A DNA stretch of 64,000 nucleotides from an uncultured Bacteroidales bacterium (GCA_944321735.1 CALUMK010000011.1:1-64000); one strand, 5' to 3'. Positions 6,749 through 16,676 are shown, counted from the first letter of the stretch. A program made the numbers and translations. Notes: generated by a model not told the origin, from the letters alone.

Positions 6749-9700
6749 CACGCACGCTTCCGCTTGATTATCACAAACACCGATATGGCCACTGCCAGCA
6801 AAGCCATCACCCCGAACACCACCAAGACAAGCCGGGTCGTATCCACCGAAACGGCATCGCCCGCCGCATTCCGAACCTGCTCCTTTTCCAGAACCACCGA
6901 ACGCTGCCCGTCCGGAAGCGGTTCCGCGTTCAAGGCCTTGCGCACATCGGAACGATACTGCGAAGCCTTCTCCTGCGTCAGATTCCGCGCCACGAAATCC
7001 TTCAACAGCGCGTTCCCGCAAGTGAAACCATTGCAGCAAGCCCCGAACTCGTCCACTAACTCAGCATGAACCTCGGCCAGGTTCGCCAGCTGTTCCGGGG
7101 ACGCTTCCCAATAACCCTTGCGGGCCGTTTCCAGCATCACCGCCGTCATCTCCTGCAAGGCCGCCGGGCTCTCCGACTCGAAGAAATCGCGGACCCCGAG
7201 ACGGTTCACGTCCTGCACGTACACCTCGTAAATCTCATCCCACATCCGGTCGTCGATGACCGAAGGCTTCATCACGTTCCAGCCGTAGGTATTCATCACC
7301 AAGTCGGAGATCCCGGCGGCCGAACTGGCGCCCCCTTTCATCTGTTCCTTGATGTATCGCGGATTGAAGAAGGTCGTCCTGGCTTCCACCCCGATAGCCG
7401 AACGCAAATCCTGCACCCGGGCATGGTAACGGTTGCGCAAATCGTTGAAGTAATTGTCCGGATCCTTGCCCGTCACGTTGCGGACCGTCAAGGTAAGACC
7501 GCCCATGAACTCATAGACATGATCCAAGCTCAATGCGCCCCATGTATTGCTCTGCCGCGGCTGGACCACCACATCGGTATTCTGCAAGGCGGCTTCGAAC
7601 ACACCTTCCTTGAAGTCTCCCCAATCCGAAGAAGAACCGTACATCGCTCCCATGTTGTGCAGGTAGGTATCCGAAATCTCCGACTCCTTTTCCCAGCGGT
7701 CGCCGGCCTGCACCATGCCGGTGATACCCGTCCCGCTCATGCCGTTGATGCCGCCGAAAACACGGGTCGTGGACAATTCACGCGCCTCCTGCGGACTGTA
7801 GCCTTTCTGCAACAAGACCTTCTCCGCCGCCAGATTCCCTTCCGCCACCGGATTCCTGCCCTTGTCGGATGCCTGCGATGCCAGAACGATAGCCCGTTGC
7901 AGCAGTTCCAGACGGGAAGCTGCCAAATCGCGGAACTGGCCGGAGGTCTGCACCACCACATCCACGCGGGGACGACCCAATTCCTCTTCCGGAATCAGAC
8001 GTATGTCGAGCACCCGCCCGAAACGGTCGCGGACCGGCTCAACCCCCAACAGGTAAAGAATCTGCGCCAAAGTCGCACCCTCGCTCTCGATGAAACTGCC
8101 CGACCAAAGCGTGAAGCTCACCTTCGACGGCAGTTCGCCATGATTCTTGGCATAATCGGCCAGCATCTCCTCCGCCATCTTCTTGCCTTTCTCCCAAGCC
8201 GTCGCGCTCGGGGTAGTCTCGGCATTGATTGCATACAGGTTCCGTCCCGTAGGCAAGGCCGACGGATTGGCTAAGAAATCCCCGCCCGAAGTAGGCGGCA
8301 CATAGCCTCCCTCCAGTGCATTCAGCATCGAGGCCATCTCCGCCTCGGGACTATCGCGCAAAGCTTCCCGGTAGAAATTCACTTTTCCCAAGGCCGCTTT
8401 CAGATTGCTCACCGCCTTGGCGAGCTCAACCTGTCGGGCGCTCAGCCTCCGTTGTCCGTCAACGGCTGTCCTGCTCGCCCCGGAAGCCGCATCCACCGGC
8501 TTGGAATCCTTGGCCGAAGCCGCTTTCATCCTGGCCCGCATCCCCTGTGTCTCTTCCCACTGGCAAGCCAGCGCGTAATCTTCCGCAGCCACGCCCATGC
8601 CCAGAATCAAATCCCGGATATCGGCCTTCGGATTCCGCAAGAGTTTCTCCACCGCCGTTTCCGCCGGTTTGTAATACCGCGAAGCGAACCACGATTGGTT
8701 TTTCAACTGTCCTCGTTTCACCTTGCCCTTGGCTATGTCCACTTCCGCCAAATTGAATGCTACCGGATCCTTCGACATCAGACGCACCGAACTCAGAATC
8801 TTGTCCTCTGCAAATGGCACGCCCAAGGTATATAAGCCGCCGCCAATCTTTTCCTGCACCAATTCGGTGGCAAAATTGTCTATCTCCTGTATATCCTCAT
8901 CGCTATAAGGCTGTTGCAGGTTGCTATCCAACTCCAAATCCCGGTGCAAGCCCATCGAAACCGCCTTTTCCTTGATTTGCAGATTCAGGGAGGTCAAATC
9001 CTTCTCCTCGTCCTTTTGCGAGAAATAAGCCCGGATCTTTTCCTGCAAGCCTTCCACCTGGTCGTTCAGCCCGCTCTCCATGAAAGGCGGATTGAGATAG
9101 GTCATCGTCACCGCGTATGAACGCCTTTTGGCTATCATGCCCTCGCCCACATCGGCTATCGTGTAGAAATAGAAATGCGGCACATCGCCCACCAGCAAGT
9201 CGCTCCAGTCCTCCGAACTCAGGGCCACCTGCTTGCCCGGGATGAACTCGAGCGAACCATGCGTTCCGAAATGCACCATCGCATCGGCCTTGAAACCGCA
9301 ACGGGTCCAGAAATAAGCCGCGATATAGGGATAAGGTGGCAACGGATTGGAACCATGCACCACCTGGAAGGAATTTTCGCCCGTACCCTGCACCGGCTGA
9401 GGCAACAGCACCACGTTGCCGAAGCGGATCCGGGTCACGGCTATCTCCGGCCCGTCCTCGGTCTGACGGGTATAGTAATCGCCCGGAACCGGCCCGTACC
9501 GTTCGGTCAAAGCCTGATAAGAAGAGGGCAGCAAATCCCGTTTCAGCCAGCCGTCGAGATCCGATGCCTTGACCCATTGCGGATAGCCCGATGCCAGGTA
9601 GCGGTCGCGGTTCCCTTCCGCATAGCTGTTGAAGACCGGCCCCTGCTCCATCACTATGTCCTCGAACTCTTTTTCGCTGGCAGGCAAGCCCGTCAAATCA

Positions 9701-10902
9701 TAACCGGCATCGCGCAAGGCGCAGAGGAAACGGTACAGGGAGGGCAGAACCTCCAAACCCGCCGCCGTCAAGGCCGCCGAACCAGGCCCTTTGAAATAAT
9801 AAACAGCTATCTTCTTGTCCTTATTAGCTTTCGAACGCAAATCCAAATAATGGCCCACCGTCTCGCAAAAGCCGTGCAAGCGTTCGGGTATCGTCTTGAA
9901 CAAATACAGCCCGTCTTGATCCTTGTACTGGGCAATCAGCGCGTAAGGCAATATGCCGCCGTCTATCTCGGGCATCACCACGCTCTGGCTCAGGAAGCCC
10001 CCTGCCATGCCTTGCTTGTCGGCCATCCACTGCTCGTAAGTGGCGTTCATCGTCAAGGGACAGAACAAGGGGATATCCTGTTCGCGCAGCCAGTCCACCG
10101 CTTTGTCCCCCTGCCCCATCAACAGGCGGCCATGCGGCAGATAGATTACCGCATCGGGCCGTATTTCCTGCAAGAACGCCATCCGCTTGCCGAAGCCGGC
10201 CACGGGATAGACTCGGTATCCCCGGTCCTGAAAGGCCGTGATAATGGAATCCAGATGCTCGGTATTGGTATTGAATGGCCCGGCAATGCCCGTCAGCAAG
10301 GCAAGCTTGCGCTGCCCGTCCCGGTACAGGCCTTTTTCCACCAAATAGGCTTCGTATTCGGCCACCGTATTGAAACTCAAATCCTCCCCTATATGGAAAA
10401 GGCAGTCGGGGTTTATCTCGCGTACCGGCTCCACCGCAGCGGTAAACATTCTTTTCCCGCAGAGCTCCCGGCGGACATAATTGAACAGGCTCCGGAAATT
10501 GCCCGTCCCGCCATTACCCAAATAGGCTTCCACCGTGGCTCTCTGCAGACTGTCCAGATTGCAGATATCGTTATCCGGACTGGTCACCGCATAGCTGTAG
10601 AAAGGCAGGCCTCTATCGGCCAAACGCTGCATTTCAGCCCTGTCCTCGGCCGTGATGCGCAGCCCCATCCCGAACACCAGCACGGCATCGTACTTCCTGA
10701 GGCGGTCTATCTCGTCCACGCCCAAGGCTTCCACTTTCACAAAGGAATTGCCCGCCGACCTCACCATCTTGGCCGTCTGGAAGTCCTGGAAATTGAGAAG
10801 AGCAATCCTGGTGGGCGATGCCCAATGCCACCAAGACAGGCATAGCAAGAGTACAAGCCCGGCTATGGCTGCCGCCACGCCTACTTTCGTTTTCATCCTC
10901 AT
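6748..10902 (-). CDS. hmuS: HmuS: CobN/BchH-like chelatase subunit of the haem locus
   Basis: A 1384-residue CobN/magnesium-chelatase H homologue anchored at both ends. There is an N-terminal hydrophobic segment (about residues 8-27) and a C-terminal membrane helix (about 1355-1378) followed by KRKRA, so the bulk should lie in the periplasm. Recognisable CobN blocks include the FGTHGSLEFIPGKQVAL region and FGGINGMSGTGITGM. No CobS/CobT or ChlI/ChlD ATPase partners are encoded nearby, so classical ATP-driven metal insertion is unlikely. Recent work on Bacteroides HmuS assigns anaerobic release of iron from haem, and that fits this context. It starts 29 bp after hmuR and overlaps hmuT by one base. 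Confidence 0.88.
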   Translation of the reverse strand: MRMKTKVGVAAAIAGLVLLLCLSWWHWASPTRIALLNFQDFQTAKMVRSAGNSFVKVEALGVDEIDRLRKYDAVLVFGMGLRITAEDRAEMQRLADRGLPFYSYAVTSPDNDICNLDSLQRATVEAYLGNGGTGNFRSLFNYVRRELCGKRMFTAAVEPVREINPDCLFHIGEDLSFNTVAEYEAYLVEKGLYRDGQRKLALLTGIAGPFNTNTEHLDSIITAFQDRGYRVYPVAGFGKRMAFLQEIRPDAVIYLPHGRLLMGQGDKAVDWLREQDIPLFCPLTMNATYEQWMADKQGMAGGFLSQSVVMPEIDGGILPYALIAQYKDQDGLYLFKTIPERLHGFCETVGHYLDLRSKANKDKKIAVYYFKGPGSAALTAAGLEVLPSLYRFLCALRDAGYDLTGLPASEKEFEDIVMEQGPVFNSYAEGNRDRYLASGYPQWVKASDLDGWLKRDLLPSSYQALTERYGPVPGDYYTRQTEDGPEIAVTRIRFGNVVLLPQPVQGTGENSFQVVHGSNPLPPYPYIAAYFWTRCGFKADAMVHFGTHGSLEFIPGKQVALSSEDWSDLLVGDVPHFYFYTIADVGEGMIAKRRSYAVTMTYLNPPFMESGLNDQVEGLQEKIRAYFSQKDEEKDLTSLNLQIKEKAVSMGLHRDLELDSNLQQPYSDEDIQEIDNFATELVQEKIGGGLYTLGVPFAEDKILSSVRLMSKDPVAFNLAEVDIAKGKVKRGQLKNQSWFASRYYKPAETAVEKLLRNPKADIRDLILGMGVAAEDYALACQWEETQGMRARMKAASAKDSKPVDAASGASRTAVDGQRRLSARQVELAKAVSNLKAALGKVNFYREALRDSPEAEMASMLNALEGGYVPPTSGGDFLANPSALPTGRNLYAINAETTPSATAWEKGKKMAEEMLADYAKNHGELPSKVSFTLWSGSFIESEGATLAQILYLLGVEPVRDRFGRVLDIRLIPEEELGRPRVDVVVQTSGQFRDLAASRLELLQRAIVLASQASDKGRNPVAEGNLAAEKVLLQKGYSPQEARELSTTRVFGGINGMSGTGITGMVQAGDRWEKESEISDTYLHNMGAMYGSSSDWGDFKEGVFEAALQNTDVVVQPRQSNTWGALSLDHVYEFMGGLTLTVRNVTGKDPDNYFNDLRNRYHARVQDLRSAIGVEARTTFFNPRYIKEQMKGGASSAAGISDLVMNTYGWNVMKPSVIDDRMWDEIYEVYVQDVNRLGVRDFFESESPAALQEMTAVMLETARKGYWEASPEQLANLAEVHAELVDEFGACCNGFTCGNALLKDFVARNLTQEKASQYRSDVRKALNAEPLPDGQRSVVLEKEQVRNAAGDAVSVDTTRLVLVVFGVMALLAVAISVFVIIKRKRA

Positions 10903-10931
10903 TTTATACGTTTATTTTCCGATGTACCTGT

Positions 10932-13148
10932 TTATCTTCCTCTTTTGAAAAAACGGGTCAAATCATCAATATCCATAGACAGGGACACGTAGAACGTAAT
11001 CCCCGGGGAAAGAGATCCCGACACCAGGTCGTATGCCTGCGGCCGGTAATTGAAAAGGTTGTCGATGCCGACATTGAGCGAGACGGCATCCATGAAACGC
11101 TGGTTCACATTCAGCTTCCAAAGCGTGTAGGCCGGATAGCGGGTCTCTTCATAGACGGCCACCTCCATCCCGGTCTCCGGGTCTTGCTCGTAACCGGCTA
11201 TGTTGTTCTGGGTAAGCGCCGAAAGCACCCGCCCGCTCAAGGAAACCCCCAATTGGTACCAGCTTTTCTCGTAATGGTAGTCCAGACGAAGCACCCCGGT
11301 ATGGGGACGGGCGTAGCTGGCGTTCACCCCGTCCACTTTCTGCAAATCATAGACATAGGAATAACTCAGCTTCAAGCCGAAACCGTAAGGCAGCTTGAAC
11401 ATCAGGTTGGCATCGAAGCCTGCCGTATGCGAGCTGTAGACGTTGCGGTAGAATGCCGTATCCTGACGCTCGTTGTAAACGGTGGTAATCTTGTCGCGCG
11501 TATAGCTATAATACCCTGTAGCCGTGAAACTTGCCGACTTCCGTGCGTATTCCAGGCTCAAAGTCGCGTTCTGGCTTTTTTCGGGCTTCAGATCCGGATT
11601 GCCGTAGATGATGAACCAGCCCTGGTTCCCCATGTCGTAATTGGAATAGCGTTCCTTGAGCGAAGGGGCTCGGAATCCTCCGGCATACGACAGGCGGATC
11701 GAAACCGGGTTGATCTTGTACATGAACGAGACCTTGGGCGAGAGATGCGGCAGCTTGAACTGGCTGTTGTAATCCATGCGCAAGCCATAGACCAGGAAGT
11801 AGCGTTCCTGGAAGCTGATGTCGTGCTGGGCGTAGGCCACGGCCGTATGCGCCTCGTAACTCATCCAATCCCCGCTCTCGGTGGTATCGAACTGGTTGGA
11901 GAGCAGGCTCTCGTTGAAATACTCGGCCCCGACCGTGAGGATGTTCTTCTCGGTGAAACGGTAGTCGAACTGGACATTGGCCGTATTGTACACATTGCGG
12001 TATTCCAAGGTGGTGAGCTCGGTTACCGGATAGAAATTGTTCTTGTTGTAAAGGTCGAAGGCGTAGTTGAAACGCAAATGCGCCTTGTCGTTGATTTCAT
12101 AATTCAAGGTAGCTCCGGCCGAGCCGTCATAATAACGGTTCTTTCGGGTTTCGGAATAATCCCTTTCCCTGTGGTAGAAAGAGCCGCGAAGTTTCAACGA
12201 AAGGCCGGGACGGAAATCGTAACGGAAGGCCTGGTTCACATTGAGGTTTCGCCCACCGTAAATCGGGGAGCTTTCCACTATGTTCCCGACCGAATCCTTG
12301 CTGTCCAGCCAATAGGTATCGACGAATTTGTACGAAGCGTTGGTCGTGCTGCTGAACTTGCCTCGGTTAAAGCCCAAAGTGGCTCCGTAACGCTGCTCGT
12401 TGTGCGAACCGTAACGCCCGTTCAGGTTGAGGCTCCAAGGCTCGTCGGCTTCCTTGGTGATGATGTTGACCACGCCGCCCACCGCATTGGAACCGTACAG
12501 GGCCGAACCGGCACCCCGCACGATTTCCACCCTTTCCACATTGTCCATATTAAGACGCTCGTAGTCGATATTGTTCATGCTTTCCCCGGCCATTTTCTCC
12601 CCGTCGATCAGGAAGAGGATGTCGCTCCCGCCCATGCCCTGCATGTTCATGACCACCTGGCCGTCCATCTGCCGGCCGAACTCCACGCCGGGGATCTCGG
12701 TCTGCAGCACGTCGGCTATCGTCAAAGAACCTGTCTTCTCTATTTCCCTTTCAGATATGACCGTCGTGACAACGGGAATGTCCTTGAGCATCTTCGGTGT
12801 CCGGGTTCCGGTCACCACCACTTCGCCTAACTGGTTGTGTTCAGGCTCCATCACGAAATCGACAGCCGTATCCTTATGAATGCTGATTACGGCATCGTAG
12901 GGGTGATAGCCCATATAACGGATGGATATCCTATACGTCCCCGGCTTGGCGAACCGATACTGGAAACGGCCGTCCACATCCGTCACCGCGCCCTTGCCGC
13001 CTTGCACCTGGAATGTGGCCAAGGGCAGCACGCCGCCCGCCGCGTCATGCACCACGCCGCTAAGCCGCTGGGCGGGCAGCAGGGCAGGCAGAGCCAGCAG
13101 GCAGACCGCCACCGTCCACAAAACACGTATCCTTTTCAAGTTTTCCAC
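10932..13148 (-). CDS. hmuR: HmuR-like TonB-dependent haem receptor
   Basis: Outer-membrane TonB-dependent receptor, 738 residues. Signal peptide (cleavage near LPAQ), a CarboxypepD_reg-like domain (about 28-105), then the plug starting near GEVVVTGTRTPK with VERVEIVRGAGSALYGSNAVGGVVNIITK, followed by the beta-barrel. FRAPSLKERY and GNPDLKPEKS correspond to the FRAP/NPDL boxes of haem and haemoglobin receptors. Membership of the hmu locus supports haem as the ligand. The start is unusual: no in-frame ATG precedes the signal peptide, and GTG at 13148 gives a normal one. It lies 402 bp downstream of hmuY across a repeat, and 29 bp before hmuS. Confidence 0.9.
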   Translation of the reverse strand: MENLKRIRVLWTVAVCLLALPALLPAQRLSGVVHDAAGGVLPLATFQVQGGKGAVTDVDGRFQYRFAKPGTYRISIRYMGYHPYDAVISIHKDTAVDFVMEPEHNQLGEVVVTGTRTPKMLKDIPVVTTVISEREIEKTGSLTIADVLQTEIPGVEFGRQMDGQVVMNMQGMGGSDILFLIDGEKMAGESMNNIDYERLNMDNVERVEIVRGAGSALYGSNAVGGVVNIITKEADEPWSLNLNGRYGSHNEQRYGATLGFNRGKFSSTTNASYKFVDTYWLDSKDSVGNIVESSPIYGGRNLNVNQAFRYDFRPGLSLKLRGSFYHRERDYSETRKNRYYDGSAGATLNYEINDKAHLRFNYAFDLYNKNNFYPVTELTTLEYRNVYNTANVQFDYRFTEKNILTVGAEYFNESLLSNQFDTTESGDWMSYEAHTAVAYAQHDISFQERYFLVYGLRMDYNSQFKLPHLSPKVSFMYKINPVSIRLSYAGGFRAPSLKERYSNYDMGNQGWFIIYGNPDLKPEKSQNATLSLEYARKSASFTATGYYSYTRDKITTVYNERQDTAFYRNVYSSHTAGFDANLMFKLPYGFGLKLSYSYVYDLQKVDGVNASYARPHTGVLRLDYHYEKSWYQLGVSLSGRVLSALTQNNIAGYEQDPETGMEVAVYEETRYPAYTLWKLNVNQRFMDAVSLNVGIDNLFNYRPQAYDLVSGSLSPGITFYVSLSMDIDDLTRFFKRGR

Positions 13149-13435
13149 AACCGCAATGATTACAAGTCTTACCCAAAAGCAAGTTCCCTAAATAAACGAA
13201 TCCAGCCCCTCTCGATTTGCCAATCCGCAAACATTCAATCGCGAACTTCAAACATTTTGAAAATGCCGCCGTATTGCGAATACCCCACGGGAACAGCAAT
13301 TATCCGTAACAATCCGCTCCCGATGGCAAGTCAGAATGGGCAAGATGCAAGACTCCGAGACAAAGGCGTGACGGAGATTGCGTATTTAAGAACACAATCT
13401 GCATCCAAACAAACTATTAACCTCTGTCCCTAACA
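13149..13435. other. hmuY-hmuR gap, repeat-bearing
   Basis: No gene is visible. Positions 13322-13351 are a 30-bp exact copy of 13436-13465, one end of the hairpin element next to hmuY. So the gap holds one full element and one end fragment. I found no clear TAnnTTTG box for hmuR, which suggests read-through from hmuY. Confidence 0.6.
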
Positions 13436-13562
13436 GATGGCAAGTCAGAATGGGCAAGATGCAAGGCGTCGCGAGGGTGAACGCGAAGGAGTGTACTTTA
13501 GTACATGACTGAACGTGAATCCCTCGCGCAACGCAGCAGATTGCCCATTATCACTTGCCATC
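13436..13562. repeat. Hairpin repeat family, copy at the 3' end of hmuY
   Basis: Outer arms 13436-13445 and 13553-13562 (gatggcaagt/acttgccatc) pair perfectly. Inside, atgggcaa pairs with ttgcccat across a 4x4 internal loop. The centre is TGTAC-TTTA-GTACA on the plus strand (13492-13505). The hmuY stop codon (TGA, plus 13551-13553) lies inside the outer arm, so the element starts within the gene's last codons. Confidence 0.85.
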
Positions 13563-14171
13563 GAAAACAGGATATGCATACGTAAAGGAAGCAAAACCAG
13601 TCTCATCCCCCGTCTCCCCGCCTTTGTAAGACGTAAACTGGATTTTGGCATACTTCCCCTCCTTGGTCCGCACCACATAGACATTGGGCTGAACGCTATA
13701 GACAGGGGGCATCCCGCTGCGGGTCACCCAGTCTTCCAAGACCATATTGATTTCGGTGGTATCGTAAATGATGATTCCCTGCATCATCTGGCTCATATCC
13801 ACAGCCACTTCGGTATAGGTCAGCTCATCGGGCATGAAGACGCTGCCTTCGGGTATCGCGGTCAAGGCATCGAAAGAAGTCTCACCGGTCATGATGGCCG
13901 AACCCTCGTTGGTCTTGACGTTCTCGCGGTGCATGGCAATGTCCCATTTTTCAGGAGCCGCTTCCTCGATGCCTTTGGCCACCGAAGTACCGTCCTCTAA
14001 CGACACATACACCCATTTGTCATAAGCCGAGACATCCAGGTTCTTCATCTGCTTGGAAACCACCGTGTCCGTGCCATCATCGTCCTTGTCTTTGCCCTTG
14101 TTCTTGTCGCACGAGGCCAAAATAGCCATACCCAGCAAGGCCGCGCCTGCATAATAAAGAATCTTCTTCAT
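13551..14171 (-). CDS. hmuY: HmuY-family haem-binding lipoprotein
   Basis: A 206-residue lipoprotein: signal peptide with lipobox ..MAILASC, Cys21 the predicted acylated residue, then an Asp/Lys-rich linker. The mature part has the HmuY-family start (NLDVSAYDKWVYVSLEDG), the W-DIAMHRENVKTN block, and a C-terminal Y-VVRTKEGKYAKIQF region. In P. gingivalis HmuY captures haem at the cell surface and passes it to HmuR. The true start is the ATG at 14171; the open frame upstream to 14333 adds non-coding sequence. It heads the locus; a 210-nt leader and the 3' hairpin may tune its expression relative to hmuR. Confidence 0.88.
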   Translation of the reverse strand: MKKILYYAGAALLGMAILASCDKNKGKDKDDDGTDTVVSKQMKNLDVSAYDKWVYVSLEDGTSVAKGIEEAAPEKWDIAMHRENVKTNEGSAIMTGETSFDALTAIPEGSVFMPDELTYTEVAVDMSQMMQGIIIYDTTEINMVLEDWVTRSGMPPVYSVQPNVYVVRTKEGKYAKIQFTSYKGGETGDETGFASFTYAYPVFDGK

Positions 14172-14388
14172 CTTATTTCTTGTTTTAAGGTTACACTCCT
14201 TTAGAATTATCGGACACGGTGACTTCAGCGTTTCCCGCATCTCCAAAGCCAATTCCGGTACATTGGGATTTCCCCCGCCCCGCAAATCAATCAAACCCGG
14301 GCATTCCCGAACCGGACTGCAAAATTCGGGCATCCGCCCAGTTTAAACAATACTAACTTGTAGGTATTTTTCAAGACCCCGGCATACC

Positions 14389-14419
14389 CAAAAATAGGTA
14401 TCTCATCGACCCCACACAA
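14389..14419 (-). promoter_or_regulatory. Candidate promoter of the hmu locus
   Basis: On the minus strand TTG (plus 14417-14419) is followed after 20 bp by TATTTTTG (plus 14389-14396), matching the Bacteroidota -33/-7 pattern. It would give a leader of roughly 210 nt before hmuY. A second TATTTTTG box lies at 14443-14450 without a good -33 partner. I could not identify a Fur-like operator with confidence. Confidence 0.55.
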
Positions 14420-14475
14420 CATCTATAATTTTCAATGTATTACAAAAATACGTCTCGAATTTTGGACTGAAATCC

Positions 14476-14483
14476 TATATTTG
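14476..14483 (+). promoter_or_regulatory. -7 box for the PfkB kinase gene
   Basis: TATATTTG, a TAnnTTTG match, ends 34 bp before the ATG at 14518. It is divergent from the hmuY promoters, so both sets share the 14172-14517 gap. That gap holds no other feature I can support. Confidence 0.6.
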
Positions 14484-14517
14484 CAAGTTTTTTTGCCAAT
14501 AGAGGAAATCCCGTATC

Positions 14518-15543
14518 ATGGACACACGAATCGACCACCACCTTTCAACGAACCGCCCGAAGGGCAAAGTGCTCGGTATGGGCAACGCCTTGGTGGACCT
14601 TATCTTCCATTTGGAATCGGATCAGATATTGCAGGAGTTCGGCTTGCCCAAAGGCAGCATGACCCTGATCGGGCAGGAAAAAGCCCGGGAAATCCTCGAC
14701 CATTTCGAAAACAAGGCCGATGCCGTCATCACCGGCGGTTCGGCATCCAACACGATTACCGCCATCGCCACGATGGGCGGGGAATGCGGCTTCATCGGAA
14801 GGACCGGCAAAGGCGACATCTACGCTGATTTCTATACGGACTATTTCAAGAAGCACGGCATCCGGACCCATTTCAGCCAGACCGACATACAGACCGGCAC
14901 GGCCATCACCCTGATGAGCCCTGACACGGAAAGGACCTTCGCCACTTACCTCGGGGCGGCGGCCACTCTGTCGGAACACGATATAAAAGCAGAAATCTTT
15001 GAGGGCTACGACATCTTCCATATCGAGGGCTACATGGTGCAGAACCATGCCTTGATGGAACGCGCCATCTCCTCGGCCAAGCAGAAGGGGTTGAAAATCT
15101 CGCTCGACTTAGCCAGCTACAATATTGTCATGGAAGACCGGGAGTTTATCGAGAAGCTGCTGCGGCAAGGCGTGGATATCGTTTTTGCCAACGAGGAAGA
15201 GGCCTTCGCTTTTACCGGCAAGCATGAATTGGAAGCCTTATGCCGTTTGGCGGAATGGGTGCCGACAGCCATCGTCAAATTAGGCAGCCGAGGCTCGCTG
15301 ATCATGAGTCAAGGCCGTCTATACCATATCGAAGCCGAAAAAGTGACCAAAATAGACAGCAACGGGGCGGGCGACAATTACGCGGCGGGCTTCCTTTACG
15401 GCCTCTGTTGCGGGCTTCCGCTGCACCGATGCGGCGAAATCGCCTCGATGGTGGCCACCGAAGCCGTCAAGGTGACCGGCCCCAAACTGAGCGAGGAACA
15501 ATGGGCATCGCTCCTGCCGCGAATTTCTGAAATCCGCGCCTGA
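14518..15543 (+). CDS. PfkB-family (adenosine-type) kinase
   Basis: A 341-residue ribokinase-fold kinase, cytoplasmic. It has the first PfkB motif (GGSASNTITAIATMGG-CGFIG, about 73-95) and the second DSNGAGDNYAAGFLYG (about 280-295), whose Asp of GAGD is the catalytic base. Bacteroidota proteins of this length and motif pattern are annotated as adenosine kinase or carbohydrate kinase; I cannot separate the two by eye. It stands alone between hmuY (divergent) and dusB. Adenine salvage by apt elsewhere in the window is consistent with a nucleoside role but is not proof. Confidence 0.85.
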   Translation: MDTRIDHHLSTNRPKGKVLGMGNALVDLIFHLESDQILQEFGLPKGSMTLIGQEKAREILDHFENKADAVITGGSASNTITAIATMGGECGFIGRTGKGDIYADFYTDYFKKHGIRTHFSQTDIQTGTAITLMSPDTERTFATYLGAAATLSEHDIKAEIFEGYDIFHIEGYMVQNHALMERAISSAKQKGLKISLDLASYNIVMEDREFIEKLLRQGVDIVFANEEEAFAFTGKHELEALCRLAEWVPTAIVKLGSRGSLIMSQGRLYHIEAEKVTKIDSNGAGDNYAAGFLYGLCCGLPLHRCGEIASMVATEAVKVTGPKLSEEQWASLLPRISEIRA

Positions 15544-15659
15544 ACCGAAAACCCATCCCTGTAACAGCTAAAAAGCAATATCCATACTGGCAATTTCGCA
15601 AAAATCACCTGTGCAAACCCGGTTTTCAAAGCAGGCATCAAAACCAAACCAATAAAACC

Positions 15660-16664
15660 ATGGCAAGAATCGGCAATACGGATTTAGGGGAGTTTTCCCT
15701 TTGGCTGGCCCCGATGGAAGCGGTCACCGACCCGCCCTTCCGCAGCCTCTGCAAGCGGTACGGGGCAGATGTATTGGTGAGCGAGTTCGTGTCGTCCGAT
15801 GCCATCGTGCGGCAAAAGAGCCTGTCGAAGATGGATTTCTCGCCGGAAGAACGCCCTACCGGAATACAGATTTTCGGCCATGACGAGAAGAGCATGCGAG
15901 AAGCTGCCGAAATCGCCGCCCGATGGAAACCGGATTTCATCGATATCAACTGGGGCTGCCCGGTAAAGAAAATCGTCAGCAAAGGAGCCGGTTCGGGCAT
16001 CCTACAAGATATTCCCAAGATGATCCGAATCACTTCGGCAGTGGTGGAAGCCATGCGGGAAGTGAATTTGCCGGTCACGGTCAAGACGCGCTTGGGCTGG
16101 GACGAGAGCAGCAAACCTATCGTGGAAGTGGCCGAACGCTTGCAGGACATCGGCATCGCCGCCATCAGCATCCATGGACGGACACGGGCGCAGCTCTATG
16201 CCGGGCAGGCGGACTGGACGCTGATCGGCGCAGTCAAGGCCAATCCCCGGATGCATATCCCGGTCTTCGGCAACGGGGACGTGGACTCGGCGGCCAAAGC
16301 AGCCTTGATGCGGGAAAAATACGGCGTGGACGGGGTCTTGATCGGACGAGCCGCCATCGGCAACCCTTGGATTTTTAGCCAATGCAAGCATTTCCTTGCC
16401 ACGAGGAACGAATCGGCATCGCCCTCTTTTGAAGAACGCAAACGGGTCTGCTTGGAACTGTTCCAAAAGGAAATCGAGGCCAAAGGAGAAAGAGTGGCCG
16501 CCCAGGAAATGAAAATCCATTATCCGGGATTCTTCAAAGGCATCCCCCACTTCAAGCCGGCCAAGATGCAACTGATGCTATGCAGCACTTTCGCCCAAGC
16601 GCAGGAAATCTTAGAAAACTTCGAAACCAGCATGGCCGACAATGGCCAAAGGCAACTTCCATAA
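15660..16664 (+). CDS. dusB: tRNA-dihydrouridine synthase (DusB type)
   Basis: FMN-dependent reduction of uridine to dihydrouridine in tRNA. The 334-residue protein starts with LWLAPMEAVTDPPFRSLCKRYGA, then SEFVSSDA, and has the catalytic-loop motif NWGCPVKKIVSKGAGSGIL with its conserved Cys. KTRLGWDE and IHGRTRAQLYAG follow, then the FMN-phosphate segment GNGDVDS..DGVLIGRAAIGNPWIF. All are Dus hallmarks. It is 116 bp downstream of the kinase with no obvious own promoter, so it may be co-transcribed with it. A repeat-rich gap follows. Confidence 0.93.
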   Translation: MARIGNTDLGEFSLWLAPMEAVTDPPFRSLCKRYGADVLVSEFVSSDAIVRQKSLSKMDFSPEERPTGIQIFGHDEKSMREAAEIAARWKPDFIDINWGCPVKKIVSKGAGSGILQDIPKMIRITSAVVEAMREVNLPVTVKTRLGWDESSKPIVEVAERLQDIGIAAISIHGRTRAQLYAGQADWTLIGAVKANPRMHIPVFGNGDVDSAAKAALMREKYGVDGVLIGRAAIGNPWIFSQCKHFLATRNESASPSFEERKRVCLELFQKEIEAKGERVAAQEMKIHYPGFFKGIPHFKPAKMQLMLCSTFAQAQEILENFETSMADNGQRQLP

Positions 16665-16676
16665 GGCAGGTTCTAT

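Noticed and set aside
7066-10845. Two long plus-strand frames (7066-8274 and 9175-10845) opposite hmuS
   Set aside because: They mirror hmuS codons; the minus-strand product has clear CobN homology and the plus-strand products do not.
6748-10902. HmuS as a cobaltochelatase for B12 synthesis
   Set aside because: No other cobalamin genes and no CobS/CobT nearby; terminal membrane anchors and the hmu context favour a haem role.
10818-12830. 670-codon plus-strand frame opposite hmuR
   Set aside because: Antisense shadow of a TonB receptor gene with unmistakable plug motifs; the plus-strand product lacks any signature.
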